Shown: positions 26,577 through 36,296, counted from the stretch's first letter. The stretch is DNA of 64,000 nt from Leptotrichia sp. OH3620_COT-345 (GCF_003932895.1 NZ_RQYW01000005.1:1-64000); one strand, 5' to 3'. A program made the numbers and translations. Notes: generated by a model not told the origin, from the letters alone.

Positions 26577-28083
26577 AATATTAATGACTTTTTTTGAAAG
26601 AAGGGAAGAACTTTTTAAAGCTCTAGGAGAACATATTCAGATTTCATTTTTGTCTCTTGTTATTGCACTTATAATAGCTGTACCGTTGGGAATATATTTA
26701 AGTTATCATAAAAAAGTTGCGGAAATAGTAATAGGGATAACGGCGGTTTTGCAGACTGTCCCTTCTCTTGCATTACTGGGATTATTAATTCCTTTTGTAG
26801 GGATAGGAACTACGCCTGCAATTATAGCTCTTGTAATTTACGCTTTACTCCCCATACTGAGAAATACTTATACGGGAATAGGCGGAGTGGACCCTGTATA
26901 CCTTCTTGCTTCAAAAGCAATGGGAATGAATAAGTTTCAGCAACTTTTCAAAGTACAGCTGCCACTTGCAATGCCGGTAATAATGGCGGGGATACGTACA
27001 GCGACGGTACTTATTATCGGCACTGCCACATTAGCATCATTGATAGGTGCGGGAGGATTAGGAAACCTTATTTTACTTGGTCTTGATAGAAATAATAACA
27101 GTCTGATACTTTTGGGAGCGATTCCTGCTGCATTTTTGGCAGTTCTGTTTGACTATATTTTAAAAAAGATGGAAAAACAGAATTGGAAAAAAATATTGAT
27201 TTGCTTTTTTGTAATTATAGGACTGTTTTTCGGAATAGATGCGGGAAAAGATAAGATAATGAGAAAAGACAAACTTGTAATAGCTGGAAAACTTGGAACT
27301 GAACCTGAAATACTTATAAATATATACAAAATACTTATACAGGAAAATATGAATATAGATGTGGAACTGAAGTCAGGTTTCGGTAAAACGAGTTTTGTAT
27401 TTAATGCTTTGAAAGCCGGAGAAATAGATATATATCCTGAATTTACAGGAACAGCGGTATTTACTTTTCTTGAAGAACAACCTGTAAGTAACGGTGCAAA
27501 AGCTGTTTATAATCAGGCAAAAGAAGGTCTGATGAAAAAATACGGTATGGTGTTTTTAAGTTCAATGAAATTTAATAATACTTATGCTCTTGCAGTACCG
27601 AGAAAATTTGCAGAAGAGAATAATTTAATGAAAATTTCGGATCTTGAAAAGGTAAAAGATAAGATAAAGGCAGGATTTACAAGAGAATTTAACGACAGAG
27701 AAGACGGATATAAGGGGATGAAAAAATTATACGGATTTGAATTACCTGATATAAAGGAACTTGAGCCGAAATTAAGATATATTGCAGTTCAAAGTGGAGA
27801 TATTAACTTAATAGATGCATATTCTACAGACAGCGAACTTGAAAAATATGATTTATCTGTATTGGAAGATGACAGAAATTTATTTCCGCCATATCAGGGA
27901 GCACCGCTGCTCAAAGAAAAAACTTTGAAAAAATACCCTCAACTTGAAGAAGTTTTAGGAAAACTTAAAGATAGAATAACCGATGCCGAAATGAGGAAAA
28001 TGAATTATGAAGTAGGAGTAAATAATAAAAGAGCTGAAGATGTTGCAAAAGAATATTTGAAAAAAAGCGGATTAATAAAGTAA
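26569..28083 (+). CDS. Fused permease and substrate-binding protein of an OpuC-type osmolyte importer
   Basis: A 504-residue fusion. The N-terminal ABC permease domain (about 1-200) carries the EAA-type loop in SKAMGMNKFQQLFKVQLPLA. After a further membrane segment (KILICFFVIIGLFFGID) comes an OpuAC-like substrate-binding domain (about 230-504: VIAGKLGTEPEILINIY; AGEIDIYPEFTGTA). The binding domain is thereby tethered to the membrane and faces outward. I chose ATG 26569 because AAGGAGGGG lies 8 bases upstream; the earlier ATG 26545 would put that site inside the gene. Together with the ATPase this is a complete two-gene importer. Confidence 0.9.
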   Translation: MNKILMTFFERREELFKALGEHIQISFLSLVIALIIAVPLGIYLSYHKKVAEIVIGITAVLQTVPSLALLGLLIPFVGIGTTPAIIALVIYALLPILRNTYTGIGGVDPVYLLASKAMGMNKFQQLFKVQLPLAMPVIMAGIRTATVLIIGTATLASLIGAGGLGNLILLGLDRNNNSLILLGAIPAAFLAVLFDYILKKMEKQNWKKILICFFVIIGLFFGIDAGKDKIMRKDKLVIAGKLGTEPEILINIYKILIQENMNIDVELKSGFGKTSFVFNALKAGEIDIYPEFTGTAVFTFLEEQPVSNGAKAVYNQAKEGLMKKYGMVFLSSMKFNNTYALAVPRKFAEENNLMKISDLEKVKDKIKAGFTREFNDREDGYKGMKKLYGFELPDIKELEPKLRYIAVQSGDINLIDAYSTDSELEKYDLSVLEDDRNLFPPYQGAPLLKEKTLKKYPQLEEVLGKLKDRITDAEMRKMNYEVGVNNKRAEDVAKEYLKKSGLIK

Positions 28084-28244
28084 AAATATTTAGGTCAATT
28101 AATTTTGGAATTTTAGATTTAAAATCGAAACAAAAAAGATTTTTAAGTCATTAAAATAAAAGAAAATATGATTAAATGTATTTATATAAAATAAATTAAA
28201 ATATTAAAATAATGAATGTTTTTTAAAAAATCTTAAATCTGATA

Positions 28245-28272
28245 TTGACTTTGAATGAAAGTAGAGTATAAT
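28245..28272 (+). promoter_or_regulatory. Promoter of a candidate small RNA
   Basis: TTGACT (28245-28250), a 16-base spacer and TATAAT (28267-28272). No reading frame follows; a strong terminator lies about 90 bases downstream. Confidence 0.7.
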
Positions 28273-28279
28273 ACTATTG

Positions 28280-28393
28280 GGATTATAATTGTAATATAAA
28301 AATATTAAATTGATTATAAAAAGTCAAGGTATCAGATAAATTATACTAAAATGAAAATAACAGAAAAAGAGCCTTGAAAAGGGCTCTTTTTTT
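28280..28393 (+). ncRNA. Candidate small RNA of about 114 nt
   Basis: The stretch starts about 8 bases after a good -10 box and ends with a strong intrinsic terminator: a 10-bp stem AAAAAGAGCC (28364-28373) with GGCTCTTTTT (28382-28391), then further Ts. The only AUG (28351) opens an 8-codon frame. TCAAGG (28324-28329) can pair with CCTTGA (28372-28377), which includes two bases of the terminator stem, so two alternative folds compete. It could be a free regulatory RNA, or a conditional terminator for the csm operon more than 500 bases downstream. No known RNA family is recognised. Confidence 0.5.
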
Positions 28394-28951
28394 GAAGTTT
28401 GAGTAAAGTGAAAACATACTAAATATAAAATCAGTTGTATATTTTTCAAAGTTTTCAAAAAATATATAAATTAGGAACTGTTTTATAAATTAAAAATAGC
28501 ACATATTTAAAAAATTTCAAAGATATTACTTTCGTCGAAGATTATATAAAAAACAGAAATATGTAAAATTTATGATTTAGCACATTTTTGTGTTTTATAA
28601 GACAAAGTTAAAAGATTCAAATGAAATTCAATAACTACATTTCTTACAATATGGTTTATAACAGAACAGAGTTAAAATTTTTTTAACTTTAGTTTGTATA
28701 GAACTTCTATCTTTTAAGTTAAATAAATAATTACTTTATAAGATAAAATTACATAGAATAAAATAAAAAATATCATATCATCTAAAAAATAATAATAATT
28801 TAATATAAATAATTTGGAAATAATAAAAATAAATATAGTAAAATATTTTGTTAAAAAAATGAGGAAAAGAAAAAATTATAGGAGGTTAAAAAAACTTACA
28901 TATTATTTCTGAATTAATATAAATAAACTATATAAAGGAGGATTAAGAAAA
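28394..28951. other. Gap before the CRISPR operon, no array
   Basis: An AT-rich 558-base stretch. No regularly spaced direct repeats (CRISPR) are present. It contains a degenerate repeat at 28479-28579. A weak promoter for cas10 (TTGGAA 28814, TAAAAT 28839, 19-base spacer) is possible. Confidence 0.5.
28479..28579 (+). repeat. Degenerate dispersed repeat, copy upstream of the csm operon
   Basis: Its first end (GTTTTATAAATTAAAAATA) also occurs at 36297-36315. Its last part (TATAAAAAACAGAAATATGT, then AAAATTTATG) resembles the end of the 36297-36410 copy. The middle is not alike. Low-complexity AT sequence makes this uncertain. Confidence 0.35.
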
Positions 28952-31465
28952 GTGTATAAGTTTGAAAATATGGAACAAGTTGTCAGTTTAGCAGGATTAC
29001 TTCATGACTTGTACAAATCTGTAGATATGAACTGGAATTTTACTCACGTAGGTATAGAACAAAATAATAAAAATTCTGCTTCATCTGAAAAAATTATTTC
29101 TTTTTTAGAAAAAAAGATAGAGCCTTCAGATTTTCTTGAAAAGTTAAAAATAATTGTTTCGGACTATTATGAAGACATTGGTTTTAAAAATAAAAATTTA
29201 AAACAAATAAAAGGTATAATTTTAAAAGCAAGTGAATATTCTGCAAATGAAAGAAAAAAAGAACAGATGAAAGAAACTGATTTAAGAAGTAAACAGTTAA
29301 ATTCTATCTTTGAATCAATTTCAATAAGGGATAATAAAAGAAAAACAGCATCAGAAATGAAATACATGTATAAATTAGGAATAATATCTCCTGAAAACAT
29401 ATTTCCTGAAGAAGTAAAAAATGAAGGAAATATGAACTTTGAAGAAGATTTACATAAGCATATAGAAAACTTTTTTAAGGAAATGGAGGAAATTAAAGTA
29501 GAGAACTACTCCGCTTTTTATTCACAAATTTATACATTACTTGAAAAATATACATGGTGCATAGCTTTAGATACTCAGAATAAATCGTCAGATATTTCTT
29601 TATTTGATCATTTAAGAAATACTTCCGCATTAGCTCTTGCATCATATAAATATTATAAAGAGAAAGGATTACTCGATAAAGAAGAATGTTCTGAAGAAGA
29701 AAATCAATTTTTAGTAATAATAGGAGATATAAACGGAATACAGGACTTTATTTACGATGAAATGGAAATAGACGGAGCTGCAAAACTTTTAAGAGGAAGA
29801 TCATTTTTTGTTAAAATATTAAGTGACGTAATTTCATTATATTTAATTAAAGAACTGGAGCTTAACATTTCAAATATAGTGTTGACAGCGGGAGGCAAAT
29901 TTTATGTAATAGCCCCTAATACTCAAGAAACAAATGAGAAAATAAAAAAAATAAAGAAAAAATTAAATGATTATCTCTATAGAAGATTTTTCGGACAGTT
30001 ATTCGTAAATATAGTGACAGTTGAGTCAAACGGAAATGAAATATCTAAAAATTTTAATAAAATAATAGAATATTCAAATATTTTATTAGATGAAAATAAA
30101 AGTACAAAATTTTCAGAACAGATAATGGAAAATCCGGTATTTAATGTTGATTATTATGAGAGTGACGGAAGAAAAAGTACTGCAATAGACAGGTTAAATG
30201 AAGAATTGAAAAAAATGGGAGAAAAAATACCTAAATCTGAGTATATCGGTGTTATCTTTGACTCAGAAAAACTCAGTGAAGAAAGAAAAGAAACTTTTGA
30301 GATAATAGAAAATCTAAATATTAAATTCTTTAATAGAATAGAAATTAAAGAATACAAAGAAAAAGAGAAAATTGATATGTTGCTTTCATTGAATAACACT
30401 GAAATAATAAAGGGATATCCTATGATTTTCAGATTTACAAATAATTATACTCCAATGGAAAATAAAGTAATAAAAAGTTTTGATGATATATCCAAATCAG
30501 CAAAAGGGAATCAAAAAATAGCTGTTTATAAAGCTGATGTGGATAATTTGGGTATGATTTTCAGTATAGGACTGAAAGGGAATACTGAGTTAGACAAAGA
30601 ATATAATAAAAAAGTGAATTCTGAAAAAAAAGGAAAAACTGATTACAATTCACTTTCCAGAATAGCTACATTAAGCAGAAATATGGAATATTTTTTCTCG
30701 TATTGGCTAAATCAGGAGTTATCTAAACAAAATGAAGAAATTAAAATTAACGGGACTGAATATCTATTAGATTTTAAAGACATTTATGTTCTGTATTCAG
30801 GCGGAGACGATTTGATATTAATCGGATCTTGGGATAAAATTATATTTACAGCTTATTACATAAGAAAAAAATTTGAAGAGTATACTACAGAAAACGATAA
30901 TATAACTATTTCAGGAGGAATAGCGATAGTTCATCCTAAAATACAGATATCCCGTGGAGTTGATATTGCAAATGAACTTGAAGAAAAAGCCAAAGAAAGT
31001 AATGAAGATAAAGATTCATTGGCAATCTTCAATAAAGCTTTTAAATGGGAAAAATTTGAGGAGATATTCGGTTTTGCAGAACAATTGTTTAATATTGCAG
31101 TAAAAGAAGAAAATAATGCTCAGGAAAGTGATGTCCAGAATAAAAAAATATTAAGTCAGGGATTTCTATATAGAAATTATAGATATGTTAAAATGGCAGA
31201 AAAATTTTGGGAACAGTCAGAAAAAGGTAATCCGGATTTCAGATTACTGACATATATTTCAAAATTTGAATATGATTACGGAAGAAATATAAGAGAAAAA
31301 TTGGAAAAATTAAAAAAAGAAGAAATAAAAGAATTGATGAAAGTATACAAAGAACATTTTAATGAAGAAATAACAGAAAAAGCATTTATTAATAATTATA
31401 TGGGTATAGTGCTTAATTACGTATTAAATGCTAATCGGAAAAATAATAATAGAGAGGTGGAATAA
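28952..31465 (+). CDS. cas10: Type III-A CRISPR effector large subunit Cas10/Csm1
   Basis: The signature subunit of the Csm complex, 837 residues. An HD nuclease motif lies at His18-Asp19 (LAGLLHDLYK). The first palm domain begins around residue 258 (GDINGIQDFIYD). The catalytic GGDD is intact at 617-620 in LYSGGDDLILIG, so synthesis of cyclic oligoadenylates is expected when target RNA is bound. The C-terminal helical domain follows. The start is GTG 28952, with AAGGAGG 10 bases upstream. Its stop overlaps the csm2 start by one base. No csm6 or other CARF effector is seen in the window to receive the second messenger. Confidence 0.95.
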   Translation: MYKFENMEQVVSLAGLLHDLYKSVDMNWNFTHVGIEQNNKNSASSEKIISFLEKKIEPSDFLEKLKIIVSDYYEDIGFKNKNLKQIKGIILKASEYSANERKKEQMKETDLRSKQLNSIFESISIRDNKRKTASEMKYMYKLGIISPENIFPEEVKNEGNMNFEEDLHKHIENFFKEMEEIKVENYSAFYSQIYTLLEKYTWCIALDTQNKSSDISLFDHLRNTSALALASYKYYKEKGLLDKEECSEEENQFLVIIGDINGIQDFIYDEMEIDGAAKLLRGRSFFVKILSDVISLYLIKELELNISNIVLTAGGKFYVIAPNTQETNEKIKKIKKKLNDYLYRRFFGQLFVNIVTVESNGNEISKNFNKIIEYSNILLDENKSTKFSEQIMENPVFNVDYYESDGRKSTAIDRLNEELKKMGEKIPKSEYIGVIFDSEKLSEERKETFEIIENLNIKFFNRIEIKEYKEKEKIDMLLSLNNTEIIKGYPMIFRFTNNYTPMENKVIKSFDDISKSAKGNQKIAVYKADVDNLGMIFSIGLKGNTELDKEYNKKVNSEKKGKTDYNSLSRIATLSRNMEYFFSYWLNQELSKQNEEIKINGTEYLLDFKDIYVLYSGGDDLILIGSWDKIIFTAYYIRKKFEEYTTENDNITISGGIAIVHPKIQISRGVDIANELEEKAKESNEDKDSLAIFNKAFKWEKFEEIFGFAEQLFNIAVKEENNAQESDVQNKKILSQGFLYRNYRYVKMAEKFWEQSEKGNPDFRLLTYISKFEYDYGRNIREKLEKLKKEEIKELMKVYKEHFNEEITEKAFINNYMGIVLNYVLNANRKNNNREVE

Positions 31466-32049
31466 TGGATTTAAAAGGAAAAGGGAAAATAGATTTTAGA
31501 ACTTTAAACATTGAGAACTCTAATAATCAGAAAAATTTTCAACAAAATAAAAATAAACAACAACATTCAAATAATTCTGATAAAATTAGGAAAGAAATAG
31601 AAAATATAATACAAAAAATAAAAAAAGGGGGTTACAGAGATAAAGAAAAAGATATACTAAGAAAAGAATTGGTTTCAGAATATGCAAAAGAAATTGCTGA
31701 AAATTTGAAAATATCTACAAGCCAATTAAGAATATTTTTCAATGAATTAAAAAGGATAGAACTAAAATGTGAAACTAAAAATTCAGAAAATGATGAAAAT
31801 CTTAAAATTGATAAATTACATATAGAGTTATATATACTGAAGTCGAAATTAAAATATAAGGAAGGGACCAGAGAGAAAAAAGATGAAAAAAACTTTAAAG
31901 ACTTTTCTTATTTTATTCAGGAAAATATAGAAATAATAATAAAAGAAGAAGATATACAAAGTTTCAAAGATTTTATGGTTTTTTTTGAAACTGTAATTGG
32001 ATATATATACGGATTATCAAATAATCCCAAAAATAAACAAAAAAATTAG
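31465..32049 (+). CDS. csm2: Csm2 small subunit of the type III-A complex
   Basis: The alpha-helical small subunit that lines the crRNA-target duplex. It has 194 residues, longer than the common 120-160, because of a Lys/Asn/Gln-rich N-terminus (residues 18-40). The Csm2 core appears in AKEIAENLKISTSQLRIFF and in the later helices. AGAGGTGG precedes the ATG, and start and stop overlap with cas10. The identification rests on the core motif and its position between cas10 and csm3. Confidence 0.85.
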   Translation: MDLKGKGKIDFRTLNIENSNNQKNFQQNKNKQQHSNNSDKIRKEIENIIQKIKKGGYRDKEKDILRKELVSEYAKEIAENLKISTSQLRIFFNELKRIELKCETKNSENDENLKIDKLHIELYILKSKLKYKEGTREKKDEKNFKDFSYFIQENIEIIIKEEDIQSFKDFMVFFETVIGYIYGLSNNPKNKQKN

Positions 32050-32057
32050 GAGGAAAT

Positions 32058-32765
32058 ATGTCAGAATATAAATTAGAATCAATATATAAATTAAACGGAA
32101 AAATAAAGTTATTATCAGGGCTTCATATAGGAGGAAATGAAGCGGTAATAGAAATAGGAGGAAATGATAATCCTATTATAAGGGATATTTCAACAGGCGA
32201 TCCTTATATTCCGGGAAGCAGTTTAAAAGGAAAAATAAGATATCTGTTAGAATGGTATACAGGAAATATTAATTCTGACGGTTCGGTATTTTCTTCATTA
32301 AAAGAAGGAGAAAATATTAATATACTTTTAAACGTATTTGGAGGAACAGCAGGAGGAAATGGGAAAAATGGGCCTACAAGAATAACAGTTAAGGACAGCT
32401 TTCTATCCAATGAAGCACAAGGAAAATTAAAAGAAATAAAAGAAAGAACAGGGACTGATACTGAATTAAAAACAGAAAATAGTATAAATCGACTTAACTC
32501 ATCTGCAGTACCGAGATCTTTGGAAAGAGTTCCAAGAAATCTTGAGTTTGATTTTGAAATAGTTTATAAAGTTTTAAATATTGATGATAAAGAAAAAGTG
32601 AAAGAGTTGATTCTTAAAGGATTGAAACTTTTAGAAATTGAAGGAATAGGCGGCTCTGTTTCAAGGGGAAGCGGACAGATAGAAATAAAAGAGTTAAAAG
32701 TTACAAATCTATATGAAGGAACAGATGAAAAAATATCATTAAACAATATAAAGCTTGGAAAGTGA
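32058..32765 (+). CDS. csm3: Csm3 RAMP backbone subunit and target-RNA nuclease
   Basis: The repeated backbone subunit of the Csm complex, 235 residues. It carries the RAMP features SGLHIGGNEAVIEIGG and PYIPGSSLKGKIRYLLEW. The catalytic aspartate for target-RNA cleavage is most likely Asp37, in GGNDNPIIRD, so slicing every 6 nt is expected. A glycine-rich C-terminal loop (GIGGSVSRGSGQIE) is present. AGGAGG precedes the ATG. Confidence 0.95.
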   Translation: MSEYKLESIYKLNGKIKLLSGLHIGGNEAVIEIGGNDNPIIRDISTGDPYIPGSSLKGKIRYLLEWYTGNINSDGSVFSSLKEGENINILLNVFGGTAGGNGKNGPTRITVKDSFLSNEAQGKLKEIKERTGTDTELKTENSINRLNSSAVPRSLERVPRNLEFDFEIVYKVLNIDDKEKVKELILKGLKLLEIEGIGGSVSRGSGQIEIKELKVTNLYEGTDEKISLNNIKLGK

Positions 32766-32772
32766 GAGAGAG

Positions 32773-33828
32773 ATGACATATAAAATATGGAAAATAACGA
32801 TAGAGCCGAAAAGTTCCTTTGTTACTCCCTTACAGTCTGATACTTTGTTTGGAAGCATGATTTGGTCATTGAAAATACTATTCGGAAATGAAGTTGCTGA
32901 AAAAGCTGTTGCAGACACTAAAAATTATAATCCTCCATTTATATTTTCAAATGCTATTATAAATAATCAGTTTCCAATTTTTGGAAAATTAAGTGAAGAA
33001 TTTTATAGGAAAATTGATAATGAAATATTAAATGGTTATGATGTTGAAAAAATAGAATTTTATAAAGTAATTAGGAAGAAAAGTACGGTAGATAAAAAAG
33101 TATTCGGAGAACTTTTAAACGGAGTAAAACTGGAACAAATGTATTTTGATGTTTTAGAAGGAAAGAGAAAACTTTCTACATTGGAAAAAACTGATAAAAA
33201 AATTTCAGAGGGACAATATAGAAAATTTTTAAAAGAGATGTTTAAAGAAAATAAAGAAGAAGATTCAGTTAATAGACTTTTTGTAAAAACTTCAAGACTG
33301 AGAAACAGTATAAACAGATTAGGTAAATTGGATGAAGTAGAAAATGATACGAGACTGTTTGAACAAACAGAAATAGAGTATGGAAAAGAAACCAAAATTA
33401 CTATTTATGTAAAAATTAATGAAGAGTTTAATATGGACTATTTTGAAAAAGCTTTAGAATACATTGAACTTAATGGATATGGAGGAAAATCAAGCATAGG
33501 AAAAGGTCAGTTTAAAATAATTGAATTTAAAGAAGAAAAAGATTTTGAAGCAAGTAAAAATTCAAATGAATTTGTTGTTTTGTCCAATTATATACCGAAT
33601 ATTGAAGATAAAGTAAAAGTTTTAAATTCAAATATTTTTACAAAAAAGCCTAAAGCTTATATGACGGAAAATCCTTTTAAAGATTATTTTATATGTTACA
33701 AGGAAGGTTCTTATTTTGAAGGAAATTCTGAGAATATAAAAGGAAGAGTTTTAGATAATTTAAAAAAGGATGATAAAAAAAATATACAGTGTCTGATTCC
33801 ATTTGTACTGGGGGTGAAAAATCAATGA
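32773..33828 (+). CDS. csm4: Csm4 RAMP subunit
   Basis: The Csm4 subunit, 351 residues, binds the 5' tag of crRNA and contacts Cas10. The N-terminal FVTPLQSDTLFGSMIWSLK motif and the glycine-rich loop LNGYGGKSSIGKGQF are typical. I chose ATG 32773, eight bases after csm3, rather than TTG 32755, which overlaps csm3. The stop overlaps the csm5 start (ATGA). Confidence 0.88.
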   Translation: MTYKIWKITIEPKSSFVTPLQSDTLFGSMIWSLKILFGNEVAEKAVADTKNYNPPFIFSNAIINNQFPIFGKLSEEFYRKIDNEILNGYDVEKIEFYKVIRKKSTVDKKVFGELLNGVKLEQMYFDVLEGKRKLSTLEKTDKKISEGQYRKFLKEMFKENKEEDSVNRLFVKTSRLRNSINRLGKLDEVENDTRLFEQTEIEYGKETKITIYVKINEEFNMDYFEKALEYIELNGYGGKSSIGKGQFKIIEFKEEKDFEASKNSNEFVVLSNYIPNIEDKVKVLNSNIFTKKPKAYMTENPFKDYFICYKEGSYFEGNSENIKGRVLDNLKKDDKKNIQCLIPFVLGVKNQ

Positions 33829-35300
33829 GAAATGTAGCAGCAAGATATAATATTACACTGTATCCTCTAACTGATATATATATCGGAAGTGGAGAAGATA
33901 TAGAAGCATATGAATATACAGTAAAAAACGGATATTTATATAAGTTTGATATGTACAGCATTTATGATAAAATGTCCTCAGAAGAACAAAAAAATTTTAT
34001 TAATACAATAAAAAAAGAAAATTTTGTTCATATAAGAAGCTGGATTTATAAAAATTATGATGAAAAATGGGGATATATATATAAAGAAAAAGTATCGGAA
34101 GATTTTAAAAAGCTCTATTGCGAGAAAGTAACAGGAAAAGTTAAACAGAATGAAGGAAATCAGTTAAAAATAGCAAAATTTATCGAAGAACAAAGTGGAA
34201 AATATATTCCGGGAAGCAGTATAAAAGGTGCATTAAGGACAGCTTATATTTATGAAGAAATATTGAAATTATATAAAAATCAGAGATTAGAAAAAATTTA
34301 TGAAGAATACAATAGTACGATTAAAAATATTGAATATGAAGAATTTACAGAAATTACAGAAAATTTTATAAAAAGGGTAACTGAAAATGATAAGGAATTA
34401 AAAAAATATGAGAATATTTTTAGGGTACTTTTGTTATTATTCAAAGAAAATGAATATTTAAAAGAAATAGAAAAATTAAAAAAGGAAAAAGAAACTAAAC
34501 TAGAAGAAATACAGAATGAAAAAGATTTCAAAAATAGAAAATTGAAAATAGAAGAAATAAAAAATAAATTTACAGAAAAGGAAAAAGAAATAAAGAAAAA
34601 AATTTTAAATCTCAATTTAAAAAAATCGAAAAAATTATTTGAAGCTGAAATTCTAAAAGCCCGAAAAAAAGACGGGAAATTAGGATTAGAACCTAAAAAA
34701 GACCCATTTAGAATGTTAAAAATTACAGATTCGAATACAATTGATTTAGAAAATTTTAAAGTTGTAATAGAAAAAGCAAACTTAAAACAGAATGAAAGTA
34801 GTAATGATACTATAAATATTGCATTGGAAATCTTAAACGGTAAAATGAGTATTTTATTCAATAGAGAATATGAATTAGTTAAAGATGATAAATTCATTGA
34901 AATAATAAATGATAAAACTGTTTTATTTAGTATGGTTTTATCCAATTATTTATTTAAACCGGAAGATAAAGCAAAAAACAAAATTGAAAAAAATATAAAT
35001 AAAAATAATTTGTTTCGTTCTTTAAGAAGAAAGTATGTTCAGTTTATTTCAAAAATAATAGAAGAAATTAAAGATGATGATTTAAAAAAATTTTATTTAA
35101 AATTACAGAAAATACAGGAAAAAATAGAAAAATTCGAAAATATTTATTTAATAAGATTAGGAAAGTATACAAAATACAATGATAAAACAATAAATTTTTT
35201 AACGAATAATCCGTTAATAAAGTTAGGAGAGACTAAAGACAGCAATGGTTGTCCTATGGGTTGGGCATTAATAAAAGTGGAAGAGGTTAAAGATGAATAG
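33825..35300 (+). CDS. csm5: Csm5 RAMP subunit with a long charged insertion
   Basis: Csm5 caps the 3' side of the crRNA and recruits trimming nucleases. RAMP features: LTDIYIGSGEDIEAYEY near the N-terminus, KYIPGSSIKGALRTAYIYEE near residue 125, and the C-terminal GCPMGWALIKVEE. It has 491 residues, well above the usual 340-390. The excess is a Lys/Glu-rich, coiled-coil-like block at about 195-275 (EIEKLKKEKETKLEEI and following). ATG 33825 overlaps the csm4 stop by four bases and has a GGGGGTGA ribosome binding site. The earlier in-frame codon at 33789 lies inside csm4. Confidence 0.9.
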   Translation: MRNVAARYNITLYPLTDIYIGSGEDIEAYEYTVKNGYLYKFDMYSIYDKMSSEEQKNFINTIKKENFVHIRSWIYKNYDEKWGYIYKEKVSEDFKKLYCEKVTGKVKQNEGNQLKIAKFIEEQSGKYIPGSSIKGALRTAYIYEEILKLYKNQRLEKIYEEYNSTIKNIEYEEFTEITENFIKRVTENDKELKKYENIFRVLLLLFKENEYLKEIEKLKKEKETKLEEIQNEKDFKNRKLKIEEIKNKFTEKEKEIKKKILNLNLKKSKKLFEAEILKARKKDGKLGLEPKKDPFRMLKITDSNTIDLENFKVVIEKANLKQNESSNDTINIALEILNGKMSILFNREYELVKDDKFIEIINDKTVLFSMVLSNYLFKPEDKAKNKIEKNINKNNLFRSLRRKYVQFISKIIEEIKDDDLKKFYLKLQKIQEKIEKFENIYLIRLGKYTKYNDKTINFLTNNPLIKLGETKDSNGCPMGWALIKVEEVKDE

Positions 35301-36039
35301 CTTTTTAATATCTTTATCTCCAATACAGGATATCTATATAAAAGAAGAAGTATACGGTAAAAAGATATATCAGGCTTTAAATGATATTTTTCCTGATATA
35401 CACGGAGTTTTCAGAGTTTCTTCTTTTTTCGGATATTTTTTTGAAAATGAATTTATGCTTGAAAAAGAAAAAAGTTATAAAATAATGATGACAATAAAAG
35501 CTCCGGAATATTTTCCTTCTTTAATTCAGAAATTGTTTAGAAAAGCTTTGAATAAGGAAACAATTATTATTGGTGAAAATGAATTTATAATTAAAGGAAT
35601 AGTTTCAAGTGACAAAACATGGACAGGACATTATAATTTTAAAAATATTATGGAACAGGAAACAGAAGATTTAAAAGATAATCTTAAAATAAAAATATTG
35701 ACTCCGATACTTTCAGAAAAAAAAATTGAAAATAAATTTGTATTCGGGTTTGATGAAATATTTTTTGAAATTTTAAGTAATTTTGAAAAATACAGTAGTG
35801 AGAATTTTAATTATTTGAAAAATGAAAAAAATGAAATATTTTTAGTAAAGCAGGAAAAATATTATACGAAAAAAATAATAATTGAAAACGTATTGAAAAA
35901 TTCTTATTTAGGAGAAATTGATATTTTTATTCAGGAAAATGAGTATAAAAATTTAATACATTCTATTTTTCAATTTTCAAGATTTAATGGGATAGGAAAA
36001 ATGGCAGAATACGGATTTGGTCAGATATTACTGTTATAA
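35293..36039 (+). CDS. cas6: Cas6 crRNA endonuclease of the type III-A operon
   Basis: A 248-residue Cas6-family RAMP protein that cuts precursor crRNA within the repeat. The glycine-rich C-terminal loop FNGIGKMAEYGFG is diagnostic. His37 in DIFPDIHGVFRVSSFF is a candidate catalytic residue by position. It overlaps csm5 by eight bases and ends the main effector operon. No repeat-spacer array lies nearby, so it must act on arrays encoded elsewhere. Confidence 0.88.
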   Translation: MNSFLISLSPIQDIYIKEEVYGKKIYQALNDIFPDIHGVFRVSSFFGYFFENEFMLEKEKSYKIMMTIKAPEYFPSLIQKLFRKALNKETIIIGENEFIIKGIVSSDKTWTGHYNFKNIMEQETEDLKDNLKIKILTPILSEKKIENKFVFGFDEIFFEILSNFEKYSSENFNYLKNEKNEIFLVKQEKYYTKKIIIENVLKNSYLGEIDIFIQENEYKNLIHSIFQFSRFNGIGKMAEYGFGQILLL

Positions 36040-36112
36040 TTTAATGGTATAACAGATTTAGGAACATAAAATCGCTATAGAGGAAAAAGTAAATTTAATG
36101 TACAAAGAATTA

Positions 36113-36261
36113 GGGTGTGTCTGAAAACTGTCAAAATAAGGAATTTTAACGAATATTCTAGAATTTTTAAATAACAGGGTAGCAGTTTTATTATAATTCT
36201 GCTAATTTAAAAAGTAAAAAAATATTGAAAATATCGCAAATTTTAACTTTTCAGACGTATT
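36113..36261 (+). mobile_element. MITE-like element, copy 1 (right end degraded)
   Basis: It begins GGGTGTGTCTGAAAACTGTC and ends TTTTAACTTTTCAGACG, where the last bases of the terminal repeat are lost. The interior matches the reverse complement of the copy at 37237-37391, including AAATAACAG and AATTT(T)AAAAAGTAAAAAAATATT. No transposase is encoded. Confidence 0.75.
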
Positions 36262-36296
36262 TTAATTAAAAACTTTAAAAAGCGGCAGTTGCGGCA

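Noticed and set aside
34298-34945. A 215-codon open frame on the minus strand inside csm5
   Set aside because: It is the complement of the Lys/Glu-rich insertion. The Phe/Ser/Leu-rich product is a typical shadow.
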